A stretch of DNA of 64,000 nt from Kriegella aquimaris (GTDB taxonomy: Bacteria > Bacteroidota > Bacteroidia > Flavobacteriales > Flavobacteriaceae), in assembly GCF_900103215.1 (NCBI RefSeq), contig NZ_FNGV01000005.1:1-64000 (forward strand), given 5' to 3'. Numbering within the stretch: the first letter of the stretch is position 1; every line of letters begins with the position of its first letter. The notes under the pieces are model-generated. The model was not told the origin of the DNA. It saw only the letters and a program-made list of their open reading frames with translations, and made no database searches. Positions 55,639 through 64,000 of this stretch are shown here, piece by piece. Position numbers and translations under genes: made by a program.

Positions 55639-56090
55639 TTTTTGATGATATCGAAAACGCTGAATTTTATTACAATCTAGGCCCGAATATTAAAAGGGGA
55701 CTGCAGTTCTTAAAAGAGAATACCAATTTAGAAACACTTCCTCTTGGTAGAGTTGAAATTGATGGAGATAACATATTTGCCCTAGTGCAAGAATATGACA
55801 CAAAGGCTTTTGATGGCGAAATGTGGGAAGCACACAAAAAGTATTTTGATATACAATATGTGGTCAAGGGCACTGAACTAATAAAAGTTACGCGAATTGA
55901 GAATTGTACGCCAAGAACGCCTTATAATGCCGAGGGTGATTATTGGTTATTCCAAGCTGATGGCAATAGCATTACTGTAAGAGCAGGTCAATTTGTTCTC
56001 TTGGCACCAGAGGATGTTCACCAGCCAGGAATCGTATGTGGCAACAACACAGAAAAGATTCGGAAAATTGTTGTAAAAGCAAGGATATAG
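55635..56090 (+). CDS. YhcH/YjgK/YiaL-family protein, possible nonulosonate anomerase
   Basis: This 151-residue cupin-like protein has WEAHKKYFDIQYVVKGTEL and FVLLAPEDVHQPGI, the family signatures with likely metal ligands. The E. coli member NanQ is an N-acetylneuraminate anomerase in sialic acid catabolism. Here it is translationally coupled to the cytidylyltransferase in a biosynthetic locus, so supplying the right anomer for CMP activation is a plausible role (inference). Confidence 0.82.
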   Translation: MIFDDIENAEFYYNLGPNIKRGLQFLKENTNLETLPLGRVEIDGDNIFALVQEYDTKAFDGEMWEAHKKYFDIQYVVKGTELIKVTRIENCTPRTPYNAEGDYWLFQADGNSITVRAGQFVLLAPEDVHQPGIVCGNNTEKIRKIVVKARI

Positions 56091-56100
56091 ATCTCATTGT

Positions 56101-57558
56101 ATGCCGGAAAACAAAAAGAAACTCGCGAAGAACTCACTGATTTACGCGTCGTTCACCCTGCTTCAAAAGGGATTTGCTTTTTTTCTGATTCCGCTTTATA
56201 CCATTAAACTGTCTCCTGATGAATATGGAGTATTGGGTATTGTAATGGCTGCAATACCTTTTTTTGTGCTTATTGCCGGGTTGTCCTTAAGAGGTTCTAC
56301 GGCCTATTTTTACTATGAGTATAAAGACAGTGACAAAGACTATCTAGCCTCCCTTTGGGGCTCTAGTTTCACCTTAGTGCTTATTGTAAGTTTTCTTTTC
56401 ACCGGAACTCTTTGGTTAGCCAAGGCCCTTTTGCTTGAGTACGTATTTAAGGGAATTCCTTTTGATCCCTATATTTTCCTTGCACTTATCAGCGTTTGTA
56501 CCCAACCCATATACTATTATTATCAATCTATGTTAAAGGCAAAGCAGGAAGCAAAAAAGGCTGCCCTGCTTGATTTTATCTACTTCGTTATCATCGTCGG
56601 CTTGACCATTGTTCTAATACTTTATTTTGATTATAAGGCCGAGGGAGCTCTTTTGGCTTTGGCAGTATCTAATATAATCTTTTTTATATATAGTATTTAT
56701 GGAGCATCTAAAGAAATACGGTTTGGAATCAATGTCAATGCTATCAAGAAAACACTTAACTATTCCCTTCCAATATTACCTCATAATCTGTCTGCATGGG
56801 CAATGAACTTGGCCGATAGATTGATAATTAACAATCTTTCTACACTCAGTCTAGTTGGGCTTTTCGATATAGGCGCACAGTTAGGCAAACTTATAAATAT
56901 TGTTACTCTGGGTGTTAATTCAGCATATAGCCCATGGTTTTTCGAACAAATTAAGACCAACAAAGAACATAAAATAACCATAGCGCTGATAACGGAAAAA
57001 ATTCTTCTATTTTATATTCTAATAGGTATTGCGATTAGCTGGTTTTCGCCTGAATTTTTAATGATCATCAGTAAACCTGCTTATCATGGCGCTTGGGTGG
57101 TAGTACCATTAATTGCATTTGCATTTGTCTTAAATGGGTTTTATTATTCCTTCAGTAATGTTTATTTCCTTGAAAAAACGAAGTATTTACCCATTATAAC
57201 GCTGGTAGGGGCGGTATTAAATATTGCATTTAACTTTGCTTTGATACCCGTATATGGAATTATGGGAGCGGCTATTGCCAGCCTGTCATCTAAGATGATT
57301 TTTGTGATCATTGCCTATTTTGTAAGCCAAAAGTTGTTCTTTATTCCCTATAGGCTAAAGAAGATGACACTCTGGTTTTTATGCGGATTAGTAATTTCAT
57401 GGCTCCCATATATTATGCAATCCAGGGTCGAGTCATATTCCATATTTTCCGTAATATTTGTAAAAGCCCTTTTTCTCATAGCAATGATATTTCCTATCTT
57501 TTGGATAAATAGAAAACTAGTGTATGAATTTGTAGTCAAGCGGATGCCAAAAAAATGA
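56101..57558 (+). CDS. Wzx-like polysaccharide flippase
   Basis: The 485-residue membrane protein has about 12-14 helices. Its N-terminal KNSLIYASFTLLQKGFAFFLIPLYT and MNLADRLIINNL segments are typical of the MOP superfamily. It would flip the lipid-linked repeat unit to the periplasmic face. It starts 10 bases after the YhcH-like gene and overlaps the next gene by 4 bases. Confidence 0.88.
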   Translation: MPENKKKLAKNSLIYASFTLLQKGFAFFLIPLYTIKLSPDEYGVLGIVMAAIPFFVLIAGLSLRGSTAYFYYEYKDSDKDYLASLWGSSFTLVLIVSFLFTGTLWLAKALLLEYVFKGIPFDPYIFLALISVCTQPIYYYYQSMLKAKQEAKKAALLDFIYFVIIVGLTIVLILYFDYKAEGALLALAVSNIIFFIYSIYGASKEIRFGINVNAIKKTLNYSLPILPHNLSAWAMNLADRLIINNLSTLSLVGLFDIGAQLGKLINIVTLGVNSAYSPWFFEQIKTNKEHKITIALITEKILLFYILIGIAISWFSPEFLMIISKPAYHGAWVVVPLIAFAFVLNGFYYSFSNVYFLEKTKYLPIITLVGAVLNIAFNFALIPVYGIMGAAIASLSSKMIFVIIAYFVSQKLFFIPYRLKKMTLWFLCGLVISWLPYIMQSRVESYSIFSVIFVKALFLIAMIFPIFWINRKLVYEFVVKRMPKK

Positions 57559-58940
57559 AGGATTGTAAAGAAAAAAATGAACCAAGCAAAAAATTTGGGG
57601 CCATAAAACAAACAAATGAGCTTTTTGATATAGAAAAAAACTTTGATGTTGGGTCGGCTCGTATTTCAAGATTATCTACCTGGCCGCTCGTTCGTCACAC
57701 CTTTTATTATCAAATATTAAAAAAAAATATTGGCTTTAGTTCAAAATTTCGAACCACTAGTAAAGTTCAGCTCATAAAAAATGGGCTTTATGGTGTCAGG
57801 AATCTTCTTAGAATAAAAAAGTTCGATTATCTTTTTTTTAATAATGCAGATAAAAGAAATCTGGTCGTTGATAAAAAAAAATATGATGTTTTCTTTGATG
57901 CCTGGGCCGATAAACTAGGGCAAGATCGCTCACTTTTCATAGAATGGGCAATTGAAAAGCATTGGAAATCAAGTGAGGTATATTCGAAGCATGTAATTTC
58001 TGACTTGTTTGTTAAATTCGGAAGTTTCCTGTTCACCCTTTTTACCAGAAAGCAAATCAGCGCATTTGAAGCTCTGGAAAAGGTAAAGCAGGAATATCAA
58101 CTTGAGATAGATATTAAAAAAGAAGTTAACTCCATGTACGGCAAAATTCGCTTTTATAGGTTTTTGCTAAGATTGATTCGACCAAAGGCTATTTTTTTGA
58201 TAAGCAGTTTTACCAAAATGGATTTGGTTGTCGCTGCCCACCTAGAGAATGTAAAGGTATATGAGGCCCAACATGGCTATATTGGGGACAACCACCAATT
58301 CTACCTTTCTTATCTGAATTTTGGAAGTCTCTATTACCCCGATTTTTTGATTGCTTTTGGTAACCAGGAAAAAAACGTGCCTGTTGACCATTTTATTTTT
58401 AAACAACAACAGATTATTCCTGTTGGGAGTCTCTATTTAGAGCATGTTAAGAGTAACATCAAGAATAAGTACCTTGCGGAATTGAAGGAGAGCTATACCA
58501 AAATATTCTGCGTGACTTTGCAAACAGTGGAAGAAACGCATCTATTGGATTTCATTATGAAAGAGGCACTGAAAAATAAAGAATGGTTGTTTATTCTTAA
58601 GCCAAGGAATTTCAATCATCTTGACTATTCCAAATATACCCAAGTTAAAAACGTTGTTCTTTTTCCTGAGTATAGTGTTTATGAGATTCTTAAATATTCA
58701 GATTATAACATCACTATTTATTCGACAACAGCGGTAGAGGCAGAAATGTTCGGGGTCAAGACGCTCTTTTACAATATTGGGGGTTTGTCAGAGAAATATT
58801 TCAATGTAAGAAAGATGTGTGCCTCAATTGTAGATGCCGAGATAGGAATTGAAAAGGAAGCACTCATGGGTGGTCATAGTTTTGTCCCTTACTTCAAGTT
58901 GGGGTATCATGAAAATGTTAAAAATACCGAGCTATCTTGA
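57555..58940 (+). CDS. GT-B-like glycosyltransferase, candidate nonulosonate transferase
   Basis: This 461-residue soluble protein has the motif YEAQHGYIG near residue 235, and a C-terminal IYSTTAVEAEMFGVKTLFYNIGG near 400. Both resemble the QHG and S/T-x-x-x-E blocks of surface-carbohydrate and CDP-glycerol/sialyltransferase-type GT-B enzymes. No specific family is certain. It is the only transferase-like gene between flippase and polymerase, so it may add the nonulosonic acid. Confidence 0.6.
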   Translation: MKDCKEKNEPSKKFGAIKQTNELFDIEKNFDVGSARISRLSTWPLVRHTFYYQILKKNIGFSSKFRTTSKVQLIKNGLYGVRNLLRIKKFDYLFFNNADKRNLVVDKKKYDVFFDAWADKLGQDRSLFIEWAIEKHWKSSEVYSKHVISDLFVKFGSFLFTLFTRKQISAFEALEKVKQEYQLEIDIKKEVNSMYGKIRFYRFLLRLIRPKAIFLISSFTKMDLVVAAHLENVKVYEAQHGYIGDNHQFYLSYLNFGSLYYPDFLIAFGNQEKNVPVDHFIFKQQQIIPVGSLYLEHVKSNIKNKYLAELKESYTKIFCVTLQTVEETHLLDFIMKEALKNKEWLFILKPRNFNHLDYSKYTQVKNVVLFPEYSVYEILKYSDYNITIYSTTAVEAEMFGVKTLFYNIGGLSEKYFNVRKMCASIVDAEIGIEKEALMGGHSFVPYFKLGYHENVKNTELS

Positions 58941-60178
58941 AAAGTTTAATATTCATACTATTGGTTCTTCAGCCGTTGGTCAATAAACTTACTTTGAAAT
59001 CAGGTGTTCCTTTCGATGTATACAATGAGCTCATAAGCTTGGCTGTTTTTCTACTATATGCCCTTCAGGTATTACAAAAAAAGAAGATTGCAAGTATTGC
59101 ATTACTATTTCTAATCTTGGTTGCTTACATGACCTTAAATGTAGTTGCCAAAAACATATACCCCCTAGGGTTTTTACAGATTGCTATATACAGCCAATGG
59201 TTTTTTTATTTTCTGTATTATCACTCATTGAGTGAAGACGCCAAGATAAGGACTATGGTTGACATTAAGTATATACTTGATAAAGTGCTTATTTTCATGG
59301 TTTTTTTCGGGGTTTTTGAATTATTTTTTTATGCAGAGTACCGAGCATTTTTAGATGTTAAAAGTTTTAATAGGGGATTGGGTGGATTTTACATGGTCTC
59401 GATTTTTGGATCCGGGGCAAGTTTGGCCAATTTTATGAGTTTTTATCTGATGGTATGGTTTTATTTTCATTATGGGTTAGGCTATAGTATAGCAAGAAAA
59501 GACAAGATATTTCTCGTAATTGCTTTTATGTTCTTGGTACTATCCTTTTCGCGAAAGGAAGTGCTTTTCATGTTTTTGTTTTTAATGTTCTTTCCCTTCT
59601 CATACCGCTCTACCCTTAGAAAATGGTTTAGAAAAATCATATTATTTGCCGGTGTTGTTACCGGCCTATTAATATACTACTTGGTCTTTTTTTCGGAAGC
59701 TAATCAAGTGGCTTTCGGAGATAAGTATATTCGTTGGCGCATTGCTGGTAAATCTGGGGAAATACTAATGGATAATCTGCCTTGGGGCACTGGTGTTGGA
59801 ACTTTTGGATCAAGAGTATCTTTGATGGTTACCGATATTTACAAGAAATATGATATTGGTCCTGAAATGTTGGGTTATAGATCTTTGGGTCAGCTACGGG
59901 GCCCCATATACGACGCTTTTTTCTTTACATTTACAACAGAAATGGGTATTGGCATACTGCTGTTTTTATTTTTCTTCTTTAAACTTTTTAATGCAAGGGC
60001 ATTGAATGAAAATAAAGCAAAGACTTATATCAAAAACTTTTTGATTCTCTATGTTCTTGGGTTAAGCGTTTTTCAGCCTGTTTTAATAAGTTCGTTCGGA
60101 TATCTATGTGCTATCTTTTTAGGATTATCTATTCATCGAATTCCATTGCTAAAGTTTAGGACATATGCGAAAATTTAA
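58937..60178 (+). CDS. Wzy-like O-antigen polymerase
   Basis: The 413-residue membrane protein has about 11-12 helices and a larger periplasmic loop around residues 255-325 ([26 protein letters not shown]), as in Wzy/O-antigen ligase family proteins. Context (flippase, Wzz) suggests polymerase. Translation starts at TTG 58937 within the previous stop (TTGA). It overlaps the acetyltransferase gene by 14 bases. Ligase activity cannot be excluded. Confidence 0.7.
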   Translation: MKSLIFILLVLQPLVNKLTLKSGVPFDVYNELISLAVFLLYALQVLQKKKIASIALLFLILVAYMTLNVVAKNIYPLGFLQIAIYSQWFFYFLYYHSLSEDAKIRTMVDIKYILDKVLIFMVFFGVFELFFYAEYRAFLDVKSFNRGLGGFYMVSIFGSGASLANFMSFYLMVWFYFHYGLGYSIARKDKIFLVIAFMFLVLSFSRKEVLFMFLFLMFFPFSYRSTLRKWFRKIILFAGVVTGLLIYYLVFFSEANQVAFGDKYIRWRIAGKSGEILMDNLPWGTGVGTFGSRVSLMVTDIYKKYDIGPEMLGYRSLGQLRGPIYDAFFFTFTTEMGIGILLFLFFFFKLFNARALNENKAKTYIKNFLILYVLGLSVFQPVLISSFGYLCAIFLGLSIHRIPLLKFRTYAKI

Positions 60179-60680
60179 GTTGATAATCTATTACCTTTTG
60201 GTTCAAAATCTGCCTCATTCCCGGTTTTTGATGTTAAGCAATGCAATTAGAATTTGGTATATGTCCCGAATTCTAAAAGTTATGCCATATGATAGTAACT
60301 CGAAATTCGAGAACAATATTTATATATCCGATGGGCGACATATTGAGATTGGAAATTTTGTACGTGTAAATGAAAATGTATTTCTTCAAGGAGAGGTGCA
60401 TATAGGTAATCATGTTATGATTGCACCAAATGTGGCTATATATAGTAAAACCCATTTACATCATGATATCAACATTCCCATGGTTTTGTCGGGTGAAACA
60501 CCAACAAAACGGGTCACGATAGGAAACGATGTTTGGATTGGTATCAATGCCGTGATATTGCCCGGGATTACTATCGGGAATGGAGCTATAATTGGTGCCA
60601 ACGCCGTGGTCACCAAAGATGTGTCGGCCTATTCCATTGTGGGTGGAGTACCAGCTAAGTTTATTCGAAATAGAGATTAA
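60165..60680 (+). CDS. Hexapeptide-repeat sugar O-acyltransferase
   Basis: This 171-residue left-handed beta-helix protein resembles maltose/galactoside O-acetyltransferases: [42 protein letters not shown], then [10 protein letters not shown]. It probably acetylates a sugar of the repeat unit in the cytoplasm. It overlaps both neighbours (14 bases before, 1 base after). Confidence 0.87.
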   Translation: MRKFKLIIYYLLVQNLPHSRFLMLSNAIRIWYMSRILKVMPYDSNSKFENNIYISDGRHIEIGNFVRVNENVFLQGEVHIGNHVMIAPNVAIYSKTHLHHDINIPMVLSGETPTKRVTIGNDVWIGINAVILPGITIGNGAIIGANAVVTKDVSAYSIVGGVPAKFIRNRD

Positions 60681-62446
60681 TGTCAGTCATCAGTACAATA
60701 TCGAAATGGTCAAAGCAAAATTACGTAATACTTCTATTGCCGATATGTATATTTAATCTTCTTTACTTTGGTTTTTTCTATGAAAAGGAATATCGAGAGG
60801 TTTCCATTCGTACCGAGATTAACTGTGCCCAATCCACCGAAGTATGGTACGTTTACAAAGAAAAATTCTCGGAAAAGCGTTTTTTCTCAGATAGGAAGGA
60901 GATTGGCCCGAACAAGGATTATTCCTACCAGTTTCAAATTGCTTCTAAAAATGAAATTGAATATATAGGTCTTTATTGGAAGACAGAACAGAAATCGTTC
61001 CTTCGAATTAAATCCTATGCTTTTACTGTGGACGGAAATTGGCTAACAGAAAAAAAACATAGAAATGTCTTAGAATATGTAAGCGTTGGGAGCGAAACTA
61101 CGGAGGGCGAACAAGGCGTTAAGGTACAATCGAAAAAGGGTGGGTCGAACTGGATAATGTTGAACACCACGGAGAGCTTGAATAAGAAAAGACATAGCAA
61201 GGTGCGTCATTTCATTCCTGTTTGGGCGAACATATTTATTCTAATCATTACAGTGGTATTCTTATTGCTAAACCCCAAAAAAGAATATTTTGCCATTTCA
61301 AGAGTGACATCAATAAACGGAACTAAAGTTTTAAAAATCATATTTTCTATATGGGTATTTATAATGCCTTTTTGGACTATGATTTCCCATGTATTAATGG
61401 CCCTGACAGTTGTAGTGACTACGTACTTAGAGATTAAGGCAAAGAAGCAAGAATCTCTTCTCAAAGTGTTTAAGAATAACTATCTCTTTTATTCGTTCTA
61501 TGCATGGCTACTAATTTCCTCCATCGTAACAGATAGTCCGTCTACTACGATGAAAGTTGCATTGGATTATAGTTATTTTATATTATTACCCGTCGCCTTC
61601 GGTCATATAAATAAAGAGAAACTCCTAAAAGTATTTGAATTCTTTGAAAAAGGTGTTTTGATTTATTTTTTTCTTTTGAGTGTATATGTTATCAACAACT
61701 ATATAAAAATTGTTCCAGAAGGGTCTTTTTTTAATTTTGTCGAGGCTTGTGTAGAGCGATTTTGGCATACTAGTTATTTGAGTCTTCTTCTTTTACTCCT
61801 TTTTATAAAAAACCTTGAAACGCCATTAAGAAATGGCTTTTTTCAGTTCGCATTTTATCCAATGGCACTCTTTTTTATGTTTATGGTAAATGCGAGAATG
61901 CCTTTTATGGTTGGTATATTATTGCTGGTAATTAAAGTGGTATTAATCTTGAATACCAGGAGAAGGAAATTTACATTGGTAGTTTTGGCGCTATTGTCTA
62001 TAGCCGCCATTACCTTTTATTTTTCAGTTGGAAAAAACAATGTTCACAATATAACTTCCAAAGGAACCAGTACCGAGGCCCGAATTTCCTTATGGAAAGC
62101 AAGTACGAATCAGATTGAGAAACATTATCTATTCGGGGTAGGTCATGAAAGTACCCAAGAAGCTATTGGACAGGCATTAGAAAAAAATGCAAATACTAGG
62201 TTTAGAAACTATAATGCACATAATCAATTTTTAGAAACGGCTTTGGGCAATGGTGTCTTGGCACTTTTACTGTTAGTTGCTATGTTGGTGCGTTTTTTGC
62301 GAAAGGGAGGCCCCTATGCGTTTTGTTTCGCAATCAGTTTTGCGTTTCTCTTTATGGTAGAATCGTACCTGAACAGACAGGCAGGAATGATTATTTTTAC
62401 ATTCTGGTATTGCTTTTTTTTTAAAACGGATGTGAAACGGCATTAA
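60680..62446 (+). CDS. O-antigen ligase/polymerase-like protein with an N-terminal extracytoplasmic domain
   Basis: The 588-residue protein has a first helix (about 15-35), a soluble region of about 140 residues (to about 177), then about 10 helices. The periplasmic loop near 460-510 includes STEARISLWKAS and YNAHNQFLETALGNG, which match the Wzy_C/WaaL signature (RxxxW, HNxxLE). The ligase-type loop favours attachment of glycan to its acceptor. The N-terminal soluble domain is not one I recognise and is uncommon for the family. Confidence 0.72.
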   Translation: MSVISTISKWSKQNYVILLLPICIFNLLYFGFFYEKEYREVSIRTEINCAQSTEVWYVYKEKFSEKRFFSDRKEIGPNKDYSYQFQIASKNEIEYIGLYWKTEQKSFLRIKSYAFTVDGNWLTEKKHRNVLEYVSVGSETTEGEQGVKVQSKKGGSNWIMLNTTESLNKKRHSKVRHFIPVWANIFILIITVVFLLLNPKKEYFAISRVTSINGTKVLKIIFSIWVFIMPFWTMISHVLMALTVVVTTYLEIKAKKQESLLKVFKNNYLFYSFYAWLLISSIVTDSPSTTMKVALDYSYFILLPVAFGHINKEKLLKVFEFFEKGVLIYFFLLSVYVINNYIKIVPEGSFFNFVEACVERFWHTSYLSLLLLLLFIKNLETPLRNGFFQFAFYPMALFFMFMVNARMPFMVGILLLVIKVVLILNTRRRKFTLVVLALLSIAAITFYFSVGKNNVHNITSKGTSTEARISLWKASTNQIEKHYLFGVGHESTQEAIGQALEKNANTRFRNYNAHNQFLETALGNGVLALLLLVAMLVRFLRKGGPYAFCFAISFAFLFMVESYLNRQAGMIIFTFWYCFFFKTDVKRH

Positions 62447-62534
62447 ATAGGCCAATAGATTTTCTATAAAGTCAATTTGGGCTGCACATTTCCAGATTGC
62501 TAAAAACTACAATGTTTTTCGATCGAAAGCCCCA

Positions 62535-62569
62535 TTTGATTAGATTTAAAAAGGATTACCTTACTTTTG
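62535..62569 (+). promoter_or_regulatory. Promoter of wecG-wecA
   Basis: TTTG (62535-62538) and TACTTTTG (62562-62569, full TAnnTTTG) are 23 bases apart, within the range reported for flavobacteria. The box overlaps an in-frame TTG (62567), supporting ATG 62597 as the start. It separates wecG-wecA from the long upstream operon. Confidence 0.65.
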
Positions 62570-62596
62570 TCCATCAATCGATATTACTTAGAAAGT

Positions 62597-63295
62597 ATGG
62601 AGCATGACTTCCAGAAAATCAATAACAAAAAAATCTATGCATTTACATCTAAAGACCAGTTCTTGGATTTTATACAAGGCAAAAAAAGCATATTGATTGC
62701 TTTAAATGCGGAAAAGCTTAATAGATCTGATCCTGAATTAGACGATTTAATTAATTCCAATATCGGTTACCCTGATGGTATTGGAGCGGTTTGGGCCCTA
62801 AGGCGAAGAGGTTTGGACGCTACCAAAATTGCTGGTGCCGAATTTTGGCTTGATATTATTGAGAAGTACCATCATGAAAAATCGTTTTACCTTATAGGTG
62901 CGGCGCAGGAGGTAATAGACATGACTGTTACCAAGTTAAAGACCGAATTTCCCCAATTGGACATTAAAGGCTATAGGAATGGTTTTCTCAAAAAGGAAGA
63001 TACGGATTTGTTATTAAGTGATTTTGCCAGAAAAAAACCCGATATAATTTTTGTTGCTATGGGCAGTCCAAAACAGGAATTTCTAATGGCTGAGTTTATG
63101 AAAAGTTACCCTGCTCTCTATATGGGCTTGGGAGGTAGTTTTGATGTATACTCGGGAACAAAAAAAAGAGCCCCTCGTGTTTTTATCAGTTTGGGGCTTG
63201 AGTGGTTATATCGACTTTTGAAGGAGCCCACAAGAATAGGCCGGCAGTTAAATTTAGTAAAGTTCTTTTTTAAAATTATCTTTGATAGAATGTAA
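62597..63295 (+). CDS. WecG/TagA/CpsF-family glycosyltransferase
   Basis: This GT26 enzyme adds the second sugar (ManNAc- or ManNAcA-type) to an undecaprenyl-PP-linked sugar. From ATG 62597 (MEHDFQKINN) the protein has 232 residues, with YPDGIGAVWALRRRG, AGAEFWLDII, FVAMGSPKQEFLMAEF and GLGGSFDVYSGTKKRAPRVF, all family hallmarks. WecA, the likely preceding step, is encoded next. Confidence 0.9.
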   Translation: MEHDFQKINNKKIYAFTSKDQFLDFIQGKKSILIALNAEKLNRSDPELDDLINSNIGYPDGIGAVWALRRRGLDATKIAGAEFWLDIIEKYHHEKSFYLIGAAQEVIDMTVTKLKTEFPQLDIKGYRNGFLKKEDTDLLLSDFARKKPDIIFVAMGSPKQEFLMAEFMKSYPALYMGLGGSFDVYSGTKKRAPRVFISLGLEWLYRLLKEPTRIGRQLNLVKFFFKIIFDRM

Positions 63296-63311
63296 AATCA
63301 TTTTATAGCAT

Positions 63312-64000
63312 TTGTTTTTTCTCGAAACCGCCATATCAATTTTCATAGGAGCATTTCTCCTAACCTATTTGACAATTCCTAAAATTATCAAAATAGTCGA
63401 ATACAAGCGCCTAATGGATAACCCCAACCAGCGGAGCTCGCATAGTTCGAGAACGCCCACCTTGGGAGGCATTGCATTTTTTTATACCCTCATATTTGCG
63501 CTGTTCTTTATACGTGGCCGCGACGTTTTTGATGAGGCCATGTACATTATTCCAGGCCTTACCATACTCTTCATAGTAGGGTTGAAAGACGATTTAGTAG
63601 TCATTTCCCCTGGGGCAAAACTACTATCGCAAGTTTTTGCCATTGCTTTTATTTTGACTAACCCCAGTTTTACTATTCATTCGTTGAACGGGTTTTTGAA
63701 TATTAGTGAAATACCGTATTATCTCTATCTTATTATTGGAGGTTTTATGATGCTGACCATTATAAATTCGTATAATTTGATTGATGGTATCGACGGGCTG
63801 GCTTCTGTTGTGGGTATTGTGATCATGGTTATTTATACCACCATCTTTTACTTAACGGAGGAGTACTTTTTTGCGTTGTTAAGTATAACGCTAAATGCTA
63901 GTTTGATGGCTTTTTTAGGGTTTAACCTCTCCTCTGATAAAAAGATTTTTATGGGCGACACCGGTTCGCTTATTGTGGGCTTTATTATTAGTATTTTGAC
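63312..64000 (+). CDS. wecA: WecA-like polyprenyl-phosphate GlcNAc-1-P transferase (3' end outside window)
   Basis: This MraY/WecA-family initiating enzyme loads a sugar-1-phosphate onto undecaprenyl phosphate. The visible 229 codons encode several membrane helices. They carry HSSRTPTLGGIAF, the acidic VGLKDDLVVISPGAKLL, NSYNLIDGIDGLA and KIFMGDTGSLIVG, covering most catalytic motifs. The start is TTG 63312, since an in-frame stop lies at 63306-63308 and no ATG occurs before the first helix. The frame is open at base 64000. Confidence 0.88.
   Translation, partial: MFFLETAISIFIGAFLLTYLTIPKIIKIVEYKRLMDNPNQRSSHSSRTPTLGGIAFFYTLIFALFFIRGRDVFDEAMYIIPGLTILFIVGLKDDLVVISPGAKLLSQVFAIAFILTNPSFTIHSLNGFLNISEIPYYLYLIIGGFMMLTIINSYNLIDGIDGLASVVGIVIMVIYTTIFYLTEEYFFALLSITLNASLMAFLGFNLSSDKKIFMGDTGSLIVGFIISIL

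Overview
The window comes from a member of the Bacteroidota, very probably a marine Flavobacteriaceae (Maribacter/Zobellia-like is a guess, not shown). The evidence is type IX secretion system (T9SS) genes with a type B sorting domain, PorP/SprF and PorE-like proteins, families typical of flavobacteria (DUF4175, DUF4837, GH3-like and others), promoters of the TAnnTTTG type, few Shine-Dalgarno sequences, and a mostly AT-rich composition. No tRNA, rRNA, CRISPR array or insertion sequence was recognised.

Layout. 1-11.4 kb (minus strand): a surface-adhesin locus. It holds a >2,200-residue SprB-repeat protein that runs off the left edge, a PorP/SprF-family outer-membrane protein, and a T9SS type B cargo protein. 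The promoter regions of the adhesin and of the cargo/PorP operon share one precisely spaced element (two 9-bp direct repeats 12 bp apart, then a promoter-like box 26 bp further on). 11.6-31.9 kb: housekeeping genes, namely glnS, a YtxH/holin-like/small-protein cassette, an SPFH protein, gltX, a DUF4175 protein, ybeY, mnmG flanked by two perfect parS-like palindromes, a methyltransferase, an OmpH-like chaperone, holB, pgk, a LysM lytic transglycosylase and a DUF4837 lipoprotein. 32.4-39.8 kb: a PorE-like T9SS protein, tatA, an M23 peptidase, a GH3-family protein and a DUF6909-like protein.

39.8-64 kb (plus strand): a surface-polysaccharide locus. It begins with a Wzz-like protein and rfbBACD (dTDP-L-rhamnose), then an MBOAT/SGNH pair for O-acylation. 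A nonulosonic acid (legionaminic-type) pathway follows: 4,6-dehydratase, aminotransferase, NeuD/PglD acetyltransferase, NeuB synthase, 2-epimerase and a CBS-nucleotidyltransferase of PtmE type. Next is a second, divergent NeuB/SpsE-like synthase with an SpsF-like cytidylyltransferase and a YhcH-like possible anomerase. The locus then has a Wzx flippase, a GT-B-like transferase, a Wzy-like protein, a hexapeptide acyltransferase and a large O-antigen ligase-like protein with an extracytoplasmic N-terminal domain. A separate promoter then drives wecG and wecA, the latter cut by the right edge.

How they fit together: rhamnose and one or two nonulosonic acids would be made in the cytoplasm. WecA and WecG would start the lipid-linked chain, and Wzx/Wzy/Wzz plus a ligase would export, polymerise and attach it. 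In many Bacteroidota the surface glycan is also what T9SS cargo is attached to or displayed with, so the adhesin locus and the glycan locus may both contribute to the cell surface.
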